Positions 1 through 11,513 of a stretch of DNA of 64,000 nt are shown in pieces. Within the stretch, counting starts at the first letter, position 1; each line of letters begins with the position of its first letter. The translations under genes were made by a program, and so were the position numbers. Origin of the DNA: Brachypodium distachyon (Eukaryota > Streptophyta > Magnoliopsida > Poales > Poaceae); assembly GCF_000005505.3 (NCBI RefSeq), contig NC_016133.3:15314001-15378000 (forward strand), read 5' to 3'. The notes under the pieces were generated by a model. It was not told the DNA's origin and searched no databases. It saw only the letters and a program-made list of their open reading frames with translations.

Positions 1-238
1 GATGGTATAGTCGTCGTCACCGTAGGTTAACTTCGTTAAAATTACAACCAATATGGCATTCCTTGTTATTTTCTTTTCCTCAAGTTTTTTTTCACGATTT
101 CTCCTACTCCGTCTTACAACCGACGCCACCACACCCGCATGCCGACCTCGACGGCGCCATGAGTTGCCTACATGGAAAATAAAAATAAATAGTTTGTGAT
201 TTTGTTGACCCGTAGCAACGCATGGGCGCACCTGCTAG
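1..238 (+). mobile_element. Helitron 3' end, degenerate
   Basis: The segment ends with GTAGCAACGCATGGGC (about 212-227), a near match to the grass Helitron 3' hairpin, followed about 7 bases later by CTAG at 235-238. The base after CTAG is A rather than the T expected at a Helitron A/T target, so this is an old or rearranged terminus. The 5' end would lie outside the window. No coding sequence is recognisable in 1-204. Confidence 0.5.
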
Positions 239-1112
239 ACCAAAATTACGAGTTTGCCACCGCTGTCACCACTTTTAATCCCGAAGCGTTTTTTTATCTG
301 ATTGATTCTAACCAACGACGTACGTCCTGGATACTTTCCGTACGACCCTCTCACGCCTGTCCCCTTGCCTCTCGCACCTATCCCCTCGATTCATCCCCCC
401 CGAACTCTTCTTCCTCGCACTGCTCAATCCGCCTCCTCCACGAAGTCCGACTCCTCCCTTCATCGCCATCCTCGCTCGTTCTCCATGCCGCCGCCACTGC
501 TCTCCCCCGCTGCGCCGCCCTCTCTCCAGTCCTTCTCCGGTCTCTCTACTACCAATTTGGCCCGCGCGATCGGTCCCGTCTCCTCATCCCCTGCCCCGTC
601 TCCTCCTCCCGAGTCCCGAGGAGACTCGATCTGGGCATCTGGCGGCCCAGCGCCCCCTGCCCTCTTCGCTCCTCCGGTGCTCCTGGTCTGGACCAAGGAC
701 GCTGCGCCCCTACCCCCTTCCCTCTACATCTATCTGGATGGGTGGCTGTAGTCTGTGGAGGACATCGACGGTGTGTTCTGGCAGAGGCGGAGCGAGCCGC
801 GAGCGAGGTAGGTGGATTGGACTAGATGATGTGGCATGGCATCGCATAGAAGTGTGATGGAGCGAAGGGAGGCAGCATCTCGTCGGGGCTAACATAATTT
901 TCATATGGGCTAAAAATTTTAAAATATGAAATTATATCAGAAAATGCGTTTTTGGTAGACTGAATTAACGTTTTTTCGATCAGAAATTTCGGTAACTGCT
1001 AGAGTTGCTCTCAATATGTAGCTACGTGCAAAAGACACCACTTTTAAAAACTTAAGCTAGCATGTTTTCCAATTTCTTTTCTTTCGTAGCAACGCACGGG
1101 GCTTTTTGCTAG
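239..1112 (+). mobile_element. Helitron 3' portion with GC-rich block
   Basis: The 3' terminus is clear: CGTAGCAACGCACGGGG at 1085-1101, then CTAG at 1109-1112 followed by T, the canonical grass Helitron end. A GC-rich, C/T-biased block at about 340-830 is open in several frames. It resembles a captured 5'UTR or first exon, but I recognise no protein in it. The 850-1080 stretch is AT-rich and typical of Helitron 3' ends. I found no 5' TC terminus, so the left boundary is arbitrary (just after the previous terminus). No Rep/helicase is present, so this would be a non-autonomous copy. Confidence 0.5.
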
Positions 1113-1481
1113 TATATATATATATCATCTGCATATCTTAATTTTTATACTGTCACTGTCGTGGTTTTCTGATCTCGGTCTCTCCGAGAGTCTTGATTGC
1201 AAATGATAGTTGCTTGTATATTTCAGTTGCTTACTCGGGTCTGAGGAACCCATGGGTCGACTGGTGGTGTGGATGGAGAAAATTGATCCCCATGCGGAGA
1301 ATGGGGATGGAGAAGGATGGTTTTAATGCTTGGCGATGAGGAAGGAATAACAATCCCCGAGTGGGGGCAACCCACATCAACATTCACAAGGATCGCATTG
1401 TGGGTTCGGATCCTGGCAACAGGAATCTGGTTGCGAGTCGGCGCCAACACCGAGGAAGCACATTCCAATGACATTATGTTA

Positions 1482-1679
1482 CTCCCTCCATCCCATAATA
1501 TGAGGCACGCACGCGTATCTAGATTCTCAATTTGATTAACTAATATGTATATTTTTTAACAAAAAAATACACCATTACATTCATTATCGAAATAACTTTC
1601 TAATGATATAATTATTTAATTTATATTCAATTAACTAAATTGACAACCTAGGATGCGGTGTATTATGGGACGGAGGGAG
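1482..1679. mobile_element. Stowaway-like MITE (Tc1/mariner type)
   Basis: Terminal inverted repeats: CTCCCTCCATCCCATAATAT on the left; on the right TATTATGGGACGGAGGGAG, the reverse complement of CTCCCTCCGTCCCATAATA. About 198 bp, AT-rich interior, no coding capacity. The left flank is TA; the right flank is TG, so the TA target duplication is probably mutated on that side. Confidence 0.85.
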
Positions 1680-1739
1680 TGCTACGTAGAAATAATGTAG
1701 TGTAACTGGCTGAGGGATTAGGATCCGATCGATCAACCG

Positions 1740-2250
1740 CCGAATCCCTAGTCCCCAATCACCGCCGCCGCCTCCACCCAAAACCCCACAATGCCCGGCC
1801 GAAAACTGGTCTCGTCCATGGAGGGAGAAGAAAGAGGAACCCTGCCACGGCCATCGTAGCTGGACGAGCTGGTCAGCGACGAGCTGTGGGCGAAGCTGAA
1901 CGACTACAGGCGCCGCGTCCTCATCGAGATCATGGACCAGACGGGCGACTTCAACAAGACCAGGCTCGTCCCCAACATCAAATTCCCCCCTGGTACACCA
2001 CTCTTCTTCTTCCTCCTCTTCCTCCTTGCCGCACTAGCAATTTCTCATCCCCTAATGGATGGATCATGGATGGGTGAATTCCAGAAGCCCACTTCGCCCC
2101 TGCGCCCCCCGGCTGCCGTTTCAAGGCCATGATCCCGTCCGAGGGCTACTGGGAGTTCATCCGCGAGCAGCAAGAGGAGCGCGATGCTCTTCGCGAGGAG
2201 ATAATTGCTTACGTAAACCATTGAAGACCACACTCGCCTCACGCTAGCGC
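1740..2250 (+). pseudogene. Unrecognised gene fragment (5' exons)
   Basis: The sequence looks like the start of a grass gene: a C-rich leader with CCGCCGCCGCC, then a GC-rich stretch at about 1863-1995 open as LDELVSDELWAKLNDYRRR and onward to NIKFPP, followed by a GT. A second open stretch at about 2126-2223 reads IPSEGYWEFIREQQEERDAL before a TGA. A TAG at 1858-1860 lies just upstream of the first open stretch in its frame, so no continuous CDS from an ATG could be drawn. I do not recognise the protein. It may be a gene fragment carried by a transposon. Confidence 0.4.
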
Positions 2251-2794
2251 AGAAGGATGAGTTAGACGATGCGAATCATTCCACGCTGCGCTGGCTCACA
2301 GTATACACCAATTGGGTCGAAGTGCAAAAAAGCCTAAGCAAGTGTTCTAAGATGTTGTATAGGAATTGTAAGTTAGCTTGGGGGACCGACATGTCAGAAC
2401 ATATCCGTTGATGCAGATCCCACCTGACAGTACTTGTCCTTTTTCAGGTGGGCCCGAGCTGTCATACTTTGACTGTTAATTGTGGGGTCTACGTGGGAGG
2501 AAAAAAAATAAGAACGTTCAAAAATAAAAGGGGGCGTCTCGGCCCGTTCCCCATTTCCATCCAGATAGCGGCCCCACCATCTCACCGGCAGCACCCCACC
2601 ACCCGCCGCTGCGCCGGCCCGCGTCTCCAGCTCGGCTCCTGCTGCCCCGCGTAGAGACTGCACCTACGCTGCGCCGTCCCGTGTGTCCACTCAAGGCCGC
2701 GGGTTCGCATCAGGGTTTCGCCGGCCCCGGTTCTTCCCCAGGTTGGCGCCGCCGTGTGCAGCTTGACCTAGCCGTGATTCGCCGTCCAGCTTCC

Positions 2795-3383
2795 ATGAAC
2801 AAGATGACTTAGTCGTCCTCTTCGTCCCGTAGCAGCGTGTGGCTGAGGTACGAGGTAGTTCCCCTCACCCGGTGCCCCGATTGCCCACGGGTCGAACCCC
2901 TCGTCCGCCTAACGTGCAAGAAATTGGACACGGGAAATTTCGGCCGTGAATTCGTCAAGTGTGAGAGCCAGCCACAGCCTGGAAAGGTAATTGCTTGTTG
3001 ATTTGGCATTCAATTTTGATCATAGGAATTTTAGAATTCTAGGTTGTGGTTAATTGGGGCCAAAATTGACAAAATTGGTGTGGACTTTTATGTTGTTGTA
3101 GCTACTGAGGCAATGCACCTTCTTCATGTGGATGGATTCGTACGTGGAAAAGCTTCAATTGGAGGGGAAGTTGCAAGGGAGGGAAGAGGAGACATCGAGG
3201 GCAGACCCCAGGGCAGAGGAGGGCATTGAGAAGGCAGCTTTGCTGTTTTTGGAGGAGGTGAACAACATGAATGAGAAGCTTAGCAAGATTGTGGAGTTGA
3301 GGAAAGAAGAAATTCAAGTGGCCAAATTTTTTTATGCTTGTATTGTGATGTTGGGTTTGATTTTAGTGGGGTTTCGATTTTAG
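2795..3383 (+). pseudogene. GRF-type zinc-finger protein with C-terminal membrane helix, early stop
   Basis: Two exons. Exon 1 is 2795-2986 (donor GT at 2987); exon 2 is 3102-3383 (acceptor AG at 3100-3101). Both junctions are phase 0. Exon 1 has RCPDCPRVEPLVRLTCKK followed by GNFGREFVKCES, the Cys spacing and N-G-R-x-F-x-x-C pattern of the plant GRF zinc finger. Exon 2 begins LLRQCTFFMWMDSYVEKL, has a charged coiled-coil-like middle (EEVNNMNEKLSKIVELRKEE) and ends in a hydrophobic helix (FYACIVMLGLILVGF). GRF fingers bind nucleic acid; small GRF proteins with a terminal membrane helix are common multicopy grass genes of unknown role. Odd: from the first ATG (2795) the fifth codon is followed by TAG at 2810-2812, and no in-frame ATG follows before the finger. 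It is therefore probably a recent pseudogene, or starts differently from an upstream spliced exon. Confidence 0.65.
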
Positions 3384-3628
3384 TTGCGAGCAGGGCAGCA
3401 GGGGGCAAGGGGGGTTTGCTGTTGCAGTTGGTGTTGCTGTTGTGAGGCAATGGCAAGGAGATCTTGTTTAATGGTTTATTGAAGTATTTGAGAATAAGAA
3501 CTAGATCCATGTAACACAATGGTGTAATGCATGAAACTGGTGTTTCTGAGATAACTTGGCTTGTCATAAGTGAAGTTCTAATACTGCAGTACTTAATGTC
3601 GGTTACATAATTCTGGAGTTCTAATAGT

Positions 3629-3695
3629 AGAGGCGTTTGATTTGAAGCCCCCATTTCACTGCGTGAAATTAACAAAAGGCTCAAACCAAACGTAA
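3629..3695. repeat. Small imperfect fold-back
   Basis: GGCGTTTGATTTGAAGCC near 3632 and GGCTCAAACCAAACG near 3677 are imperfect inverted copies about 25 bases apart, with an inner TTTCA/TGAAA pair. It could form a hairpin or be a MITE remnant. I see no clear target duplication. The surrounding 3384-4139 is AT-rich to mixed non-coding sequence. Confidence 0.3.
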
Positions 3696-4139
3696 TAAAC
3701 GGGCTTAACCACAACATCTAGGAGGATAACTAGTCATCTCGGCCTAACCACAACATCTCCAAAAGGTGGGACGCTTGCATATATAAGATCCCTACTTCTC
3801 TCTGTCTACCATCTCCAAGCTCCTCGCTGCTCATGCTCTGTTTTAGAAGATGAATTGGCACACAAGAGCAACCAAGCATATCGCAGCGACGACCATCACA
3901 AAAGCGGCGCACCAATCTAGGCTGCCACCCATCACCGCCAACCGCATTTCATGACGAGGCCTTCGTCTTCAGCCCGGATTGCACCTCGTGGTCCTTCTTC
4001 TCCACCTCCGACATGATGTTGCACTACATCACCTGTAGAAATCCAATGGAATCGAGGCATACGCCAGCGCACAAAGGAGCCAACCAGACACAATGCAAAG
4101 GCACCAAATGCTGCAATCGGGGCGATTGCCGTCTGGCCA

Positions 4140-5117
4140 TGTCGCACCAGTGGCACCCGAGGTACCACCGTTGCTCAACGCGTGGGTCACCTCGCTTGCT
4201 CCCAGCAAGGACGGCACCCTGGGCAGCACGGTGCGAGCTGCCCGGGAAGCCACCAGCCCGGCAAGCTCCTGGGAAGGGGGTTGCCCTGGAGCAGGACTAG
4301 CCGGGCTGCGGGGGTTACCATGGATGGCAGCATGAAAATCCCCGTCAGGACGCCCCCCGGGAAGCTCACCTGTCGGGGGAGGTGTCCTCCGGCGCAGGCG
4401 CTTACAACAGGGCCAGTGCCCAGTGCAGGCCGAGTATCGACACCACGTGGCCGCCCGGCAGGCCCCTTCAGTGCAGGGCTGGTCAGAGCGTGGAGTGTGG
4501 CACAAGCCGAGCATTAAATGCTCCGACAGGGAGGAGGTTACCCGTCTAATCCGCCTACAGTGAGTAGCTTGCAGTGAGTAGCCTGCAGTGAATCTAGGGC
4601 ACATGTGGCCCTAGCTACAGTGCGTTTCACCGTGCATGCATGCTAGCACAGCAAAGGCAAGCTGCCTTGGGTCTTTGTTCGACGCATGTCCTAGGGCGCG
4701 TCCCCCATGCAAACCGTGGCACCTGTGGTATCCCCTTTGAGTATAAAAGCAGGACCAACGCCACCGGACAAGGGGTTCAGGTTCGGGTTCTGGTTCTTCT
4801 AAGGTTGGACTGGAGCTGGGTTACGATCCCGAGAGATTTAGTCCAGGAGTAGCAAGTAGCCACTTAGCAGAAAGCAAGAGAGCGCCAGAGGGTTCCCCCG
4901 GCAACCTATAATCACTTGATTCATTGGTTAATACACACTCAGAAGCAGGACGTAGGGTTTTACACCTCCGGGTGGCCCGAACCTAGGTAAACCGACTTGT
5001 ACCTTGCTACGCTCGTCATTGGCCTTGCCGGCGATCGCCGGAGCGATCCCCACCGCCCACTGCCGAACCTAAAAGGGGTGCCTCGCATCCCCGGTGTCCA
5101 AGCCCCGGGCTACGACA
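4140..5117 (+). mobile_element. Solo LTR, gypsy-type, plus orientation (family G)
   Basis: Starts TGTCGCACCAGTGGCACC and ends CCCGGGCTACGACA. It is flanked by a perfect 5-bp duplication GGCCA (4135-4139 and 5118-5122), so the insertion is complete: a solo LTR of 978 bp left by LTR-LTR recombination. A TATA-like GTATAAAAG sits near 4740-4748, as expected at a U3/R boundary. Two related LTRs in the opposite orientation lie at 17111-17949 and 25766-26525. This copy has roughly 200 bp extra (about 4300-4480) relative to the one at 25766. No coding function is expected. Confidence 0.9.
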
Positions 5118-5122
5118 GGCCA

Positions 5123-7260
5123 CGGGTGCCTGAGCCATCAATGGCGGCGACGTAGTGGATCTCGTACCCTGCCACGTCAGCAAGAAGAACGACGGCCGTT
5201 GAGCCACGGCGAGCTCCATCACCCAGCGGCGTCGGCACGTGCCCGACGAGCTAGCCAGCAGCATGCGGCCCGTGCCCGACGAGCTGGCCACCAGCTTGTG
5301 GCGCTTGTGGCCCGTGGACGACGCCGAGCGGGCCTGCTCCGATGAGTGGCCCGAGCGGTCCTGCTCCAATGAGGCCGGCAAAAACCCTAGCTAGGCCGGC
5401 ACGCGCAGCCCACAAACCGGCGAGGGCAGCACCAACTGCAGCTACGCGCAGGACGGCGCAGTAGCCGCCGCCGGAGCTAGGTCATGCTGAGGAAGAGCCG
5501 GAGTTGGTTCATCCCCAATGCAGAGCAGCCGAAATGCAGCGGCGAGCTCTTCCCCCTCTGGCATTGCTTATTTTCGAGCTTGAGGACAGCAATGGGGAAG
5601 ATTTGAGCTTGGGAGAAATGGGGATTTCGGTGGGAGGAGAGAAGGAAGAAGCCTTAGTGGAGAAGGAAAAGAGAAGAAGTGAGGAGAGAGTGAGTGAGTG
5701 AGAACGGGGAAGTGGCTCGGAGCCCCACGGCCGGGCTGATTGTTGATCGCGGGAAGAAGAGAGTGGTTTCCATGAAATTGCAAATCAGGAGTTGTTTAAT
5801 CTGTAGGTTTTGCTGGGGCTTTGGAGAGTCGAACGTGGGTTGCGCGGCTTACAGCGTGTGTCTCTGACCAGTGGGGTAATGCTGGGATACTGTCCAGCTT
5901 TTGGGCAAAATTGTAATGAGCAAGCCGGCGTACAAGGACAAATGAATTTTTCTGCAGAATTTGTATTTGGGGCAGATTATGTACCATTTGTATGATATTT
6001 GGAGTTGAAATTTTTTCTGGACCAATATAAGTGCTACATCGTGTGTACAAATTTCAGATTTTCTGGAGGTAGAATACTATATTTCGTACATTACTTGAAT
6101 TATTGATGATTTTGTTTGGAAATTCAAAACGGAGCGCTAGAGAACTCAAATGAACTTTTTCCTTTGGTATGGAAGTTTCATAAGATCCTCCCACTACTGA
6201 TAGAAGTTTGATACATGACAATATTAATGATGTGACACGAGTAATGCATGCGTTTTGGACTTTTAAGGGATTTTGAAGATGGGAAATATAAAAATAAAGG
6301 AAATATTGATCAGAAAAATCTGAAAACTTGCAAGTGTTCTTTATTTGTCATGTGGGCTCACATAAAAAAATTCAGATGATTTTGAATACTTATGATCATA
6401 GCTTGTGTTGAAACTAGCACATCCCACTGACATGTTTTAGAATTAGTCACTCTAATGTTCTAGATTCGGTCGCATTTTCATATTTCACTTAGAAGCACTT
6501 GTCTAAATCACTTCAAATTTCGACCAGTATCTGCTATTGGATAGTATCCCAGCATGAAAGATTAAAATTTCAGTTTGTGGTTAAATTTGATTTTTTAAAT
6601 TTTGAAAATCATTTAAAAATCACCATACTTGTAAAAGGACACCTAAATTTTTGATGAAATGTTATGAAATTTGGCATGGAGGAGGGTAAATTATGTACTG
6701 AATTAATTGTGGAATGAAAAAGTAAATTCGGTATGCAAAAAGGCCTGAATTTTGAAATTGGTCAAGCAAATTTGAAAACTATTTTAAATTCTAGTTGCTC
6801 AGAATGAATTCAATTTTGTCAGATGTGTACAACTTAGTAAAGAGATCACATGTTGACGTTCAACTTTCAATTTCCATGTAGCATTGTGGCTTTAAGAGTC
6901 GTTTAAGATACTGTTTTTCAAAATTAAACCGTGAATTTGAGCAAGTTAACTTTGTTAAAATGATTTGAAATTTTGGCTGTGCCAATAACTTTACAAGGAT
7001 GTCCCATTTTGCCAATCACTTTCCAATTTAAAGCAAGTCGATTTTTCGATGATGCTTAGAAACCGGACCATTTTGACTGTCTAAGACCCCCTTTTGGAGC
7101 ACGTTTCCAGCATCCTGTGCCTATGCTCAAGGGAGTGCCTGGAACCCATCTTCGCAGTCCCAAGTGACATTGCAGTGAGAAAACAACCCCACTTTGGTAG
7201 TCTGAATGATTAACTTGGTAGTATGAATGGTTCTCAATACAAATGATTAACACTAATCCT
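5123..7260. other. Non-coding stretch, GC-rich then AT-rich
   Basis: About 5123-5780 is GC-rich with fortuitous open frames but no recognisable product. One plus-strand frame at 5504-5701 gives a Glu/Lys-rich peptide of 65 residues that I cannot assign. From about 5790 to 7260 the DNA is AT-rich without convincing open frames. It may include the 3' flank of the MULE that follows, whose left terminus I could not find. Confidence 0.5.
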
Positions 7261-7296
7261 GACTAATTAACAGTAATTGCACGTAAATGTTTCTAG

Positions 7297-7455
7297 CACA
7301 CAAATGTTTCTCATCAGAAATGAAACTCACACAAATGAGCTCACACATAATCTGGCACACAAATGTTTCTCAATACAAATGAAACTCACACAAATTAGCT
7401 CACACATAATTTGCCACATAATTGTTTGTCAACACAAATGAGCTCACACAGCTCT
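7297..7455. repeat. Tandem repeat, about 59-bp period, 2.5 copies
   Basis: CACACAAATGTTTCTCA begins copies at 7297 and 7356; each continues through AATGAAACTCACACAAAT and AGCTCACACATAAT. A shorter, more diverged third copy starts near 7414. The array lies just beyond the MULE C-terminal exon on its 3' side. No function is evident. Confidence 0.75.
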
Positions 7456-7487
7456 CCCATACAAAGCAGATACATAACACTCCTTTT

Positions 7488-8117
7488 TCAGCACCTTCTT
7501 TCCTCCTCTCTTCCTTTTTTCTTCCGATACTCCTTGACTAGCACACCAATTGGGACATTCTTTTTGTCTTCATCAATCACTAAATCTTCAGAATGGTCAG
7601 AATCTTCAGAATTGTCAGTATCTTCAGAATGGTCACTATCTTCAGCAATCACATCATCGTCTTCAGCATTTTCACTATGTTCAGAACTTTCAACAACTTC
7701 AACGGGCCAATCATCATCATTCTGACTTGGCAAATTTTGAAGAGTTTGCCAATCACCTTCAGGTGGCCAATCATAACCATTATCATTTGGCCACGGTTCC
7801 CAATTTGCTTCATTATCAGTTGGCACCTGTTCTGCAACAACAGGTTCAGTTGGCACTTGTTCTTGAACAACAGGTTTCGGTCTTCCACGACCCTTGCAAA
7901 AAGGAATGTCAAAATCACAAGCATTATGATTGCAAAGTCAAATGGACAAAATTCTCACCTTTTAGGTTTCGGTGGAGTTAAGGCGCAGAAAATGGAACCA
8001 ACACGATGTCCAGGTTCTAGACATGCAGTGCATTTTTCTAGATGAGGGGCATCTTTGGGAAATTTTACAAATTCCGCTGCAGTCTTGTTTTTACCACGAC
8101 CCCTAGAAGAAGGAAGA
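7488..8117 (-). pseudogene. MULE transposase C-terminal block: zinc knuckle (first copy) and acidic tail
   Basis: Read on the minus strand from 8117: an exon with a Cys-Cys-His-Cys knuckle CTACLEPGHRVGSIFC (C-x2-C-x4-H-x6-C, about 8032-7985), an intron-like stretch, then an open frame at 7856-7488 rich in Ser/Glu/Asp with repeats of SEDSDHSED type and a basic end (KEYRKKKGREEERRC). Zinc knuckles and acidic tails are common at the C-terminus of plant MULE transposases. The knuckle exon and its flank resemble those at 19573-19825 on the other side of the LTR insertion, so the MULE seems to carry a tandemly duplicated knuckle exon. The plus-strand frames here are shadows. Confidence 0.7.
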
Positions 8118-10833
8118 TGTAACATACCAGTTTTCGGAGTTCCAAAATCTATTTCCTAAAATGACTACTTGAAAATTTCTTTGAATTAAACAAAGCTTAA
8201 TTGGAAATTTATTGATTCCTTGGTTTTAAATCGAATTAACACCAACTGGAATATAAATTTGATTTATACTTGCTCGTTTGGTTTGTTTGTATTTTTTTCG
8301 ATTCTCCATGTTAAAGTATACACCTTTGAATCTCTCTGGAATTCTCGAAGTCGATCCAGTGTTTGATTGAAGTTTATTCGATCTCTTAGCTTTCTGTAAG
8401 ATGAAAAGCATTTCCTCTTTATTTTTATCTTTTGGCTGAAACTGCCAAGGCTACCCGTGCGTTGCCTCTATCATCTTCCTCGCTCTTGTGCCATCTGTTT
8501 TCAGAACGATCAGACGCCACAACCGCAGTCTTGTGTAACTGATGCCTGCCTGAACCGAGGCACTGCACCATCTCCTTCCTTTCTCCCTTCTCTCCACCAG
8601 CCTCCCTGTGTCGCTCGCACGCATGCAGCCCTGGCAACACATCGCCTCCTGCTGTCCTGCAATGACCGATGAAATTCTGGCCATGCGAACCACCGCCCAG
8701 ACCCATCTGCAAGTCTCTCCTGGTTGTTGATCCAGTCCCGCTCATCTCTGTCTCGTTCCACAGCCGCTCCTCCGCCTTCGAAGAGCGTCCACTACACCAA
8801 AAAGGCCTTGTAGAGTCGTTTTTTTAAAGATGCCAATGTACTTCGTCTCAACACTCAACGATGAACCCCACATAAAGACGCTTTTTGAAACGTTTTACAT
8901 AACGTCACAACAGTCTCTTACAAAACAAGAATTTATTAAAGAAAATCATATTCACGTTTAACATAGAGACGATATTTGAGACGCTATATAAAACGACTCT
9001 TAATTTTTATTAGTAATTAATTAAACAATTATATTTATGTTTAAGGTAAAGATGACATTTGAGACGCTATATAAGAGATGAGTCTTAATATTTCTATTGT
9101 AAGTAATTAAATCTCTTTGCCGCTCCCAATTTTTTTTGTTTGCCGCCCTTGTTTTTCTTTTTTCTTTTTTTTGATAAGTTTACCACTAAGATGAACTCTC
9201 TGCATTTTTGTAGGAAGAAAATGTAATACCCCGAAATTTATAAAGTTAACCGTTGGATAAACCGGAAGGGTTGACCAAAATTTGACATTTTGGAACGTAA
9301 GACGTATGGAAAATCTGAGAACATGGTTGGATTCGTCTCATGGAGTCAATCGAAAATAAAGTATATGTTTGTTAACTTCGAAGTCCCAACTAATAATTTG
9401 GAGGACCTTTTATTTTCAGTCTTTAAATGGATTTAGGGTCAAACAGAAATAAAATGATTCAACGGAGGATTTTCAGATAAATTCCCTTGGGCCTTGCCTT
9501 GCAACCGGAAGACCACACGCACATCCCCTGTTTATTCCCCAACTGCCAGCCGCCGCCGCCTAGGGTTCCTCTAGCTTCTGCCATCAACTTGCCGTGGCCT
9601 GCTGCCTGCACCTCTGTTCTGCATCTTGGCTGTGATCTGGCCAACCCGATGGCTGCCGAAGGCCACCCCGAGCATCCGCTTGTCATCTTGATCCATCCCC
9701 CCTTGCAATCCTTATCAGGTATGAGTTTGAGCATGAGATTGATCTGGACCGAAGCCTTTTGTTCTATGGATTTGATTGGAGATGGATTAGGTTGTTTTTC
9801 TGCCGGCATTTAGTTCTATTGTTTGTTTGTGCTCAAATTTGTCGTTTCTGGTGTGACTAGTAATTTAGTACTACTTGCAATCAACAATTTAGTATTACTT
9901 GCAATCGAAGAAGAGAAACATGTTTAGAACTGGAGCCTACTGCGGTTGTAATTGGAGGGTTTGATCTTCTAGTTGTGTCGCCGCTTATCAATTCAGTGGC
10001 TAATTTTGTGTGTAGCTATTTAATCTAAGCTACTAGCTAGCTCTCTGCACAAATGAAACCATCGAGTAAATTTTGTATTTGTGTGGGCTACTGTGTCATG
10101 TTTGGTTGCTTCAATCGGTAGAACTCATAGGCAGCAACAACTTAGATTCAAAACTGGGTTTAAACGGCTGAGAATTTGGAGATGCTACTTAAAGAAAAGT
10201 CGTATATGTCTTCAGTAGCTTTCCATCGATATATTGTTTTCTCAATTCCGATAATCTATGTTGAAGTTATTGGCAAAACAATATGTTGAAAAGTGATCCG
10301 AATCCGTTACCAATTCTGCTAGACGTAGCATGATAGGTTTGGGCTTTGTGTTGGTATACGAGTTGAACTCGTTTTCCTTGTCCTACTAGGACTCATGTTT
10401 ATTGCCCGTTATATATACCCCATGTAGTCACACCTAAAGATGGCCTGTCGTCTCGTGCTTGTAATACTCAAACATAGTGAAGTTGCGTCTTCGTGCGTTC
10501 GTGGTTTTTCCCGCAAGGGTTTCAATGTTAAATTCGTGTCTTTCGTTTCTAGTTTAATCTCTATTTTCATAACACAGTAGTACTGCTTGACCGCTTTTTC
10601 TTGTCCACACAGGTTATTGTCAACATGGTGGAAATTTACAAGCCACTCCACAGATTTTTTAAGATTGGAGAAATGCAGCTGTAACTACAGAAAATAATGA
10701 AGTTAATATTTGAACTCCATCTCTAATTCTGCAAATATAATTTGTTCTTTATCTGTATACTACGATCATGTTCTCATTTCAGAATGCTCTCTATGAAAGA
10801 GGTGCTCGTAGTGACATCCCATATGAATCAGAG

Positions 10834-11019
10834 CATGAAGTTTAAGAATCATATCGCAATCCTCATACTCCACCTAATATTATGCAGGTGATGTTTGTAG
10901 TCTATTTTTAGGCTGTGTTGTTTGTAGTCTTTCAACGCTGGGTCTTTAGTGTTTAAAAGAAACATGAAGTTGAAGAATTATATCGCAATCCTCATGCTCA
11001 ACCAAATATTATGCAGGTG
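10834..11019 (+). repeat. Duplicated 57-bp exon-like segment inside the CACTA
   Basis: 10834-10890 and 10963-11019 match at about 52 of 57 bases. Each runs from CATGAAGTT through ATATCGCAATCCTCAT to AATATTATGCAGGTG. Both end in AG followed by GGTG, giving an open HEV-x-E-x-YRNPH-x-x-PNIMQ peptide in the second copy. The first copy has an in-frame TAA. It looks like duplication of an exon of a lost CACTA gene; I do not recognise the protein. Confidence 0.6.
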
Positions 11020-11513
11020 CTGTTACAAAAATTCGAAACAAAAGATTGCCTAGACCATATGAAAATTGTCAAATGCTACAAGATGCTATTGGTTGTGTTA
11101 TTTTTGGGCCTTGGTCACACATAAGTCTATTTTAATTCAAGCATGAAACAACTTAGTATTGACATATCTGACAGGGTATTGTGATGTACAGGTCAAAAGA
11201 GTTCGTAAAAGAATGACTTCAAGCTAGCCAACAAACAAGGTATTTTAAATTCATCACAAAATTAAACATGTCATTCTACACTGCCAAAAGAGCTTATATT
11301 TTTATGTAGTTTATTCATTTTATATGCCTACTTTGCAGGACTATTGGGGCCAAGAGGCATGGAAAGATGGATGAGCCAAAAAGATTTAGTTCAGTAAAAG
11401 CTTATAGATATTACAACTATTTAGAAAGAAAATATACATATATGATCTTTTCTTGATGTATTGCACCTTCATCTGTATAGATGTTTGATACAGCTGTGAT
11501 TTGTGGGCTCTGT

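Noticed and set aside
196..825. Two overlapping plus-strand frames (209 and 149 codons)
   Set aside because: C/T-rich composition with Pro/Ser/Leu-rich translations and no domain; lies in a Helitron-associated GC block.
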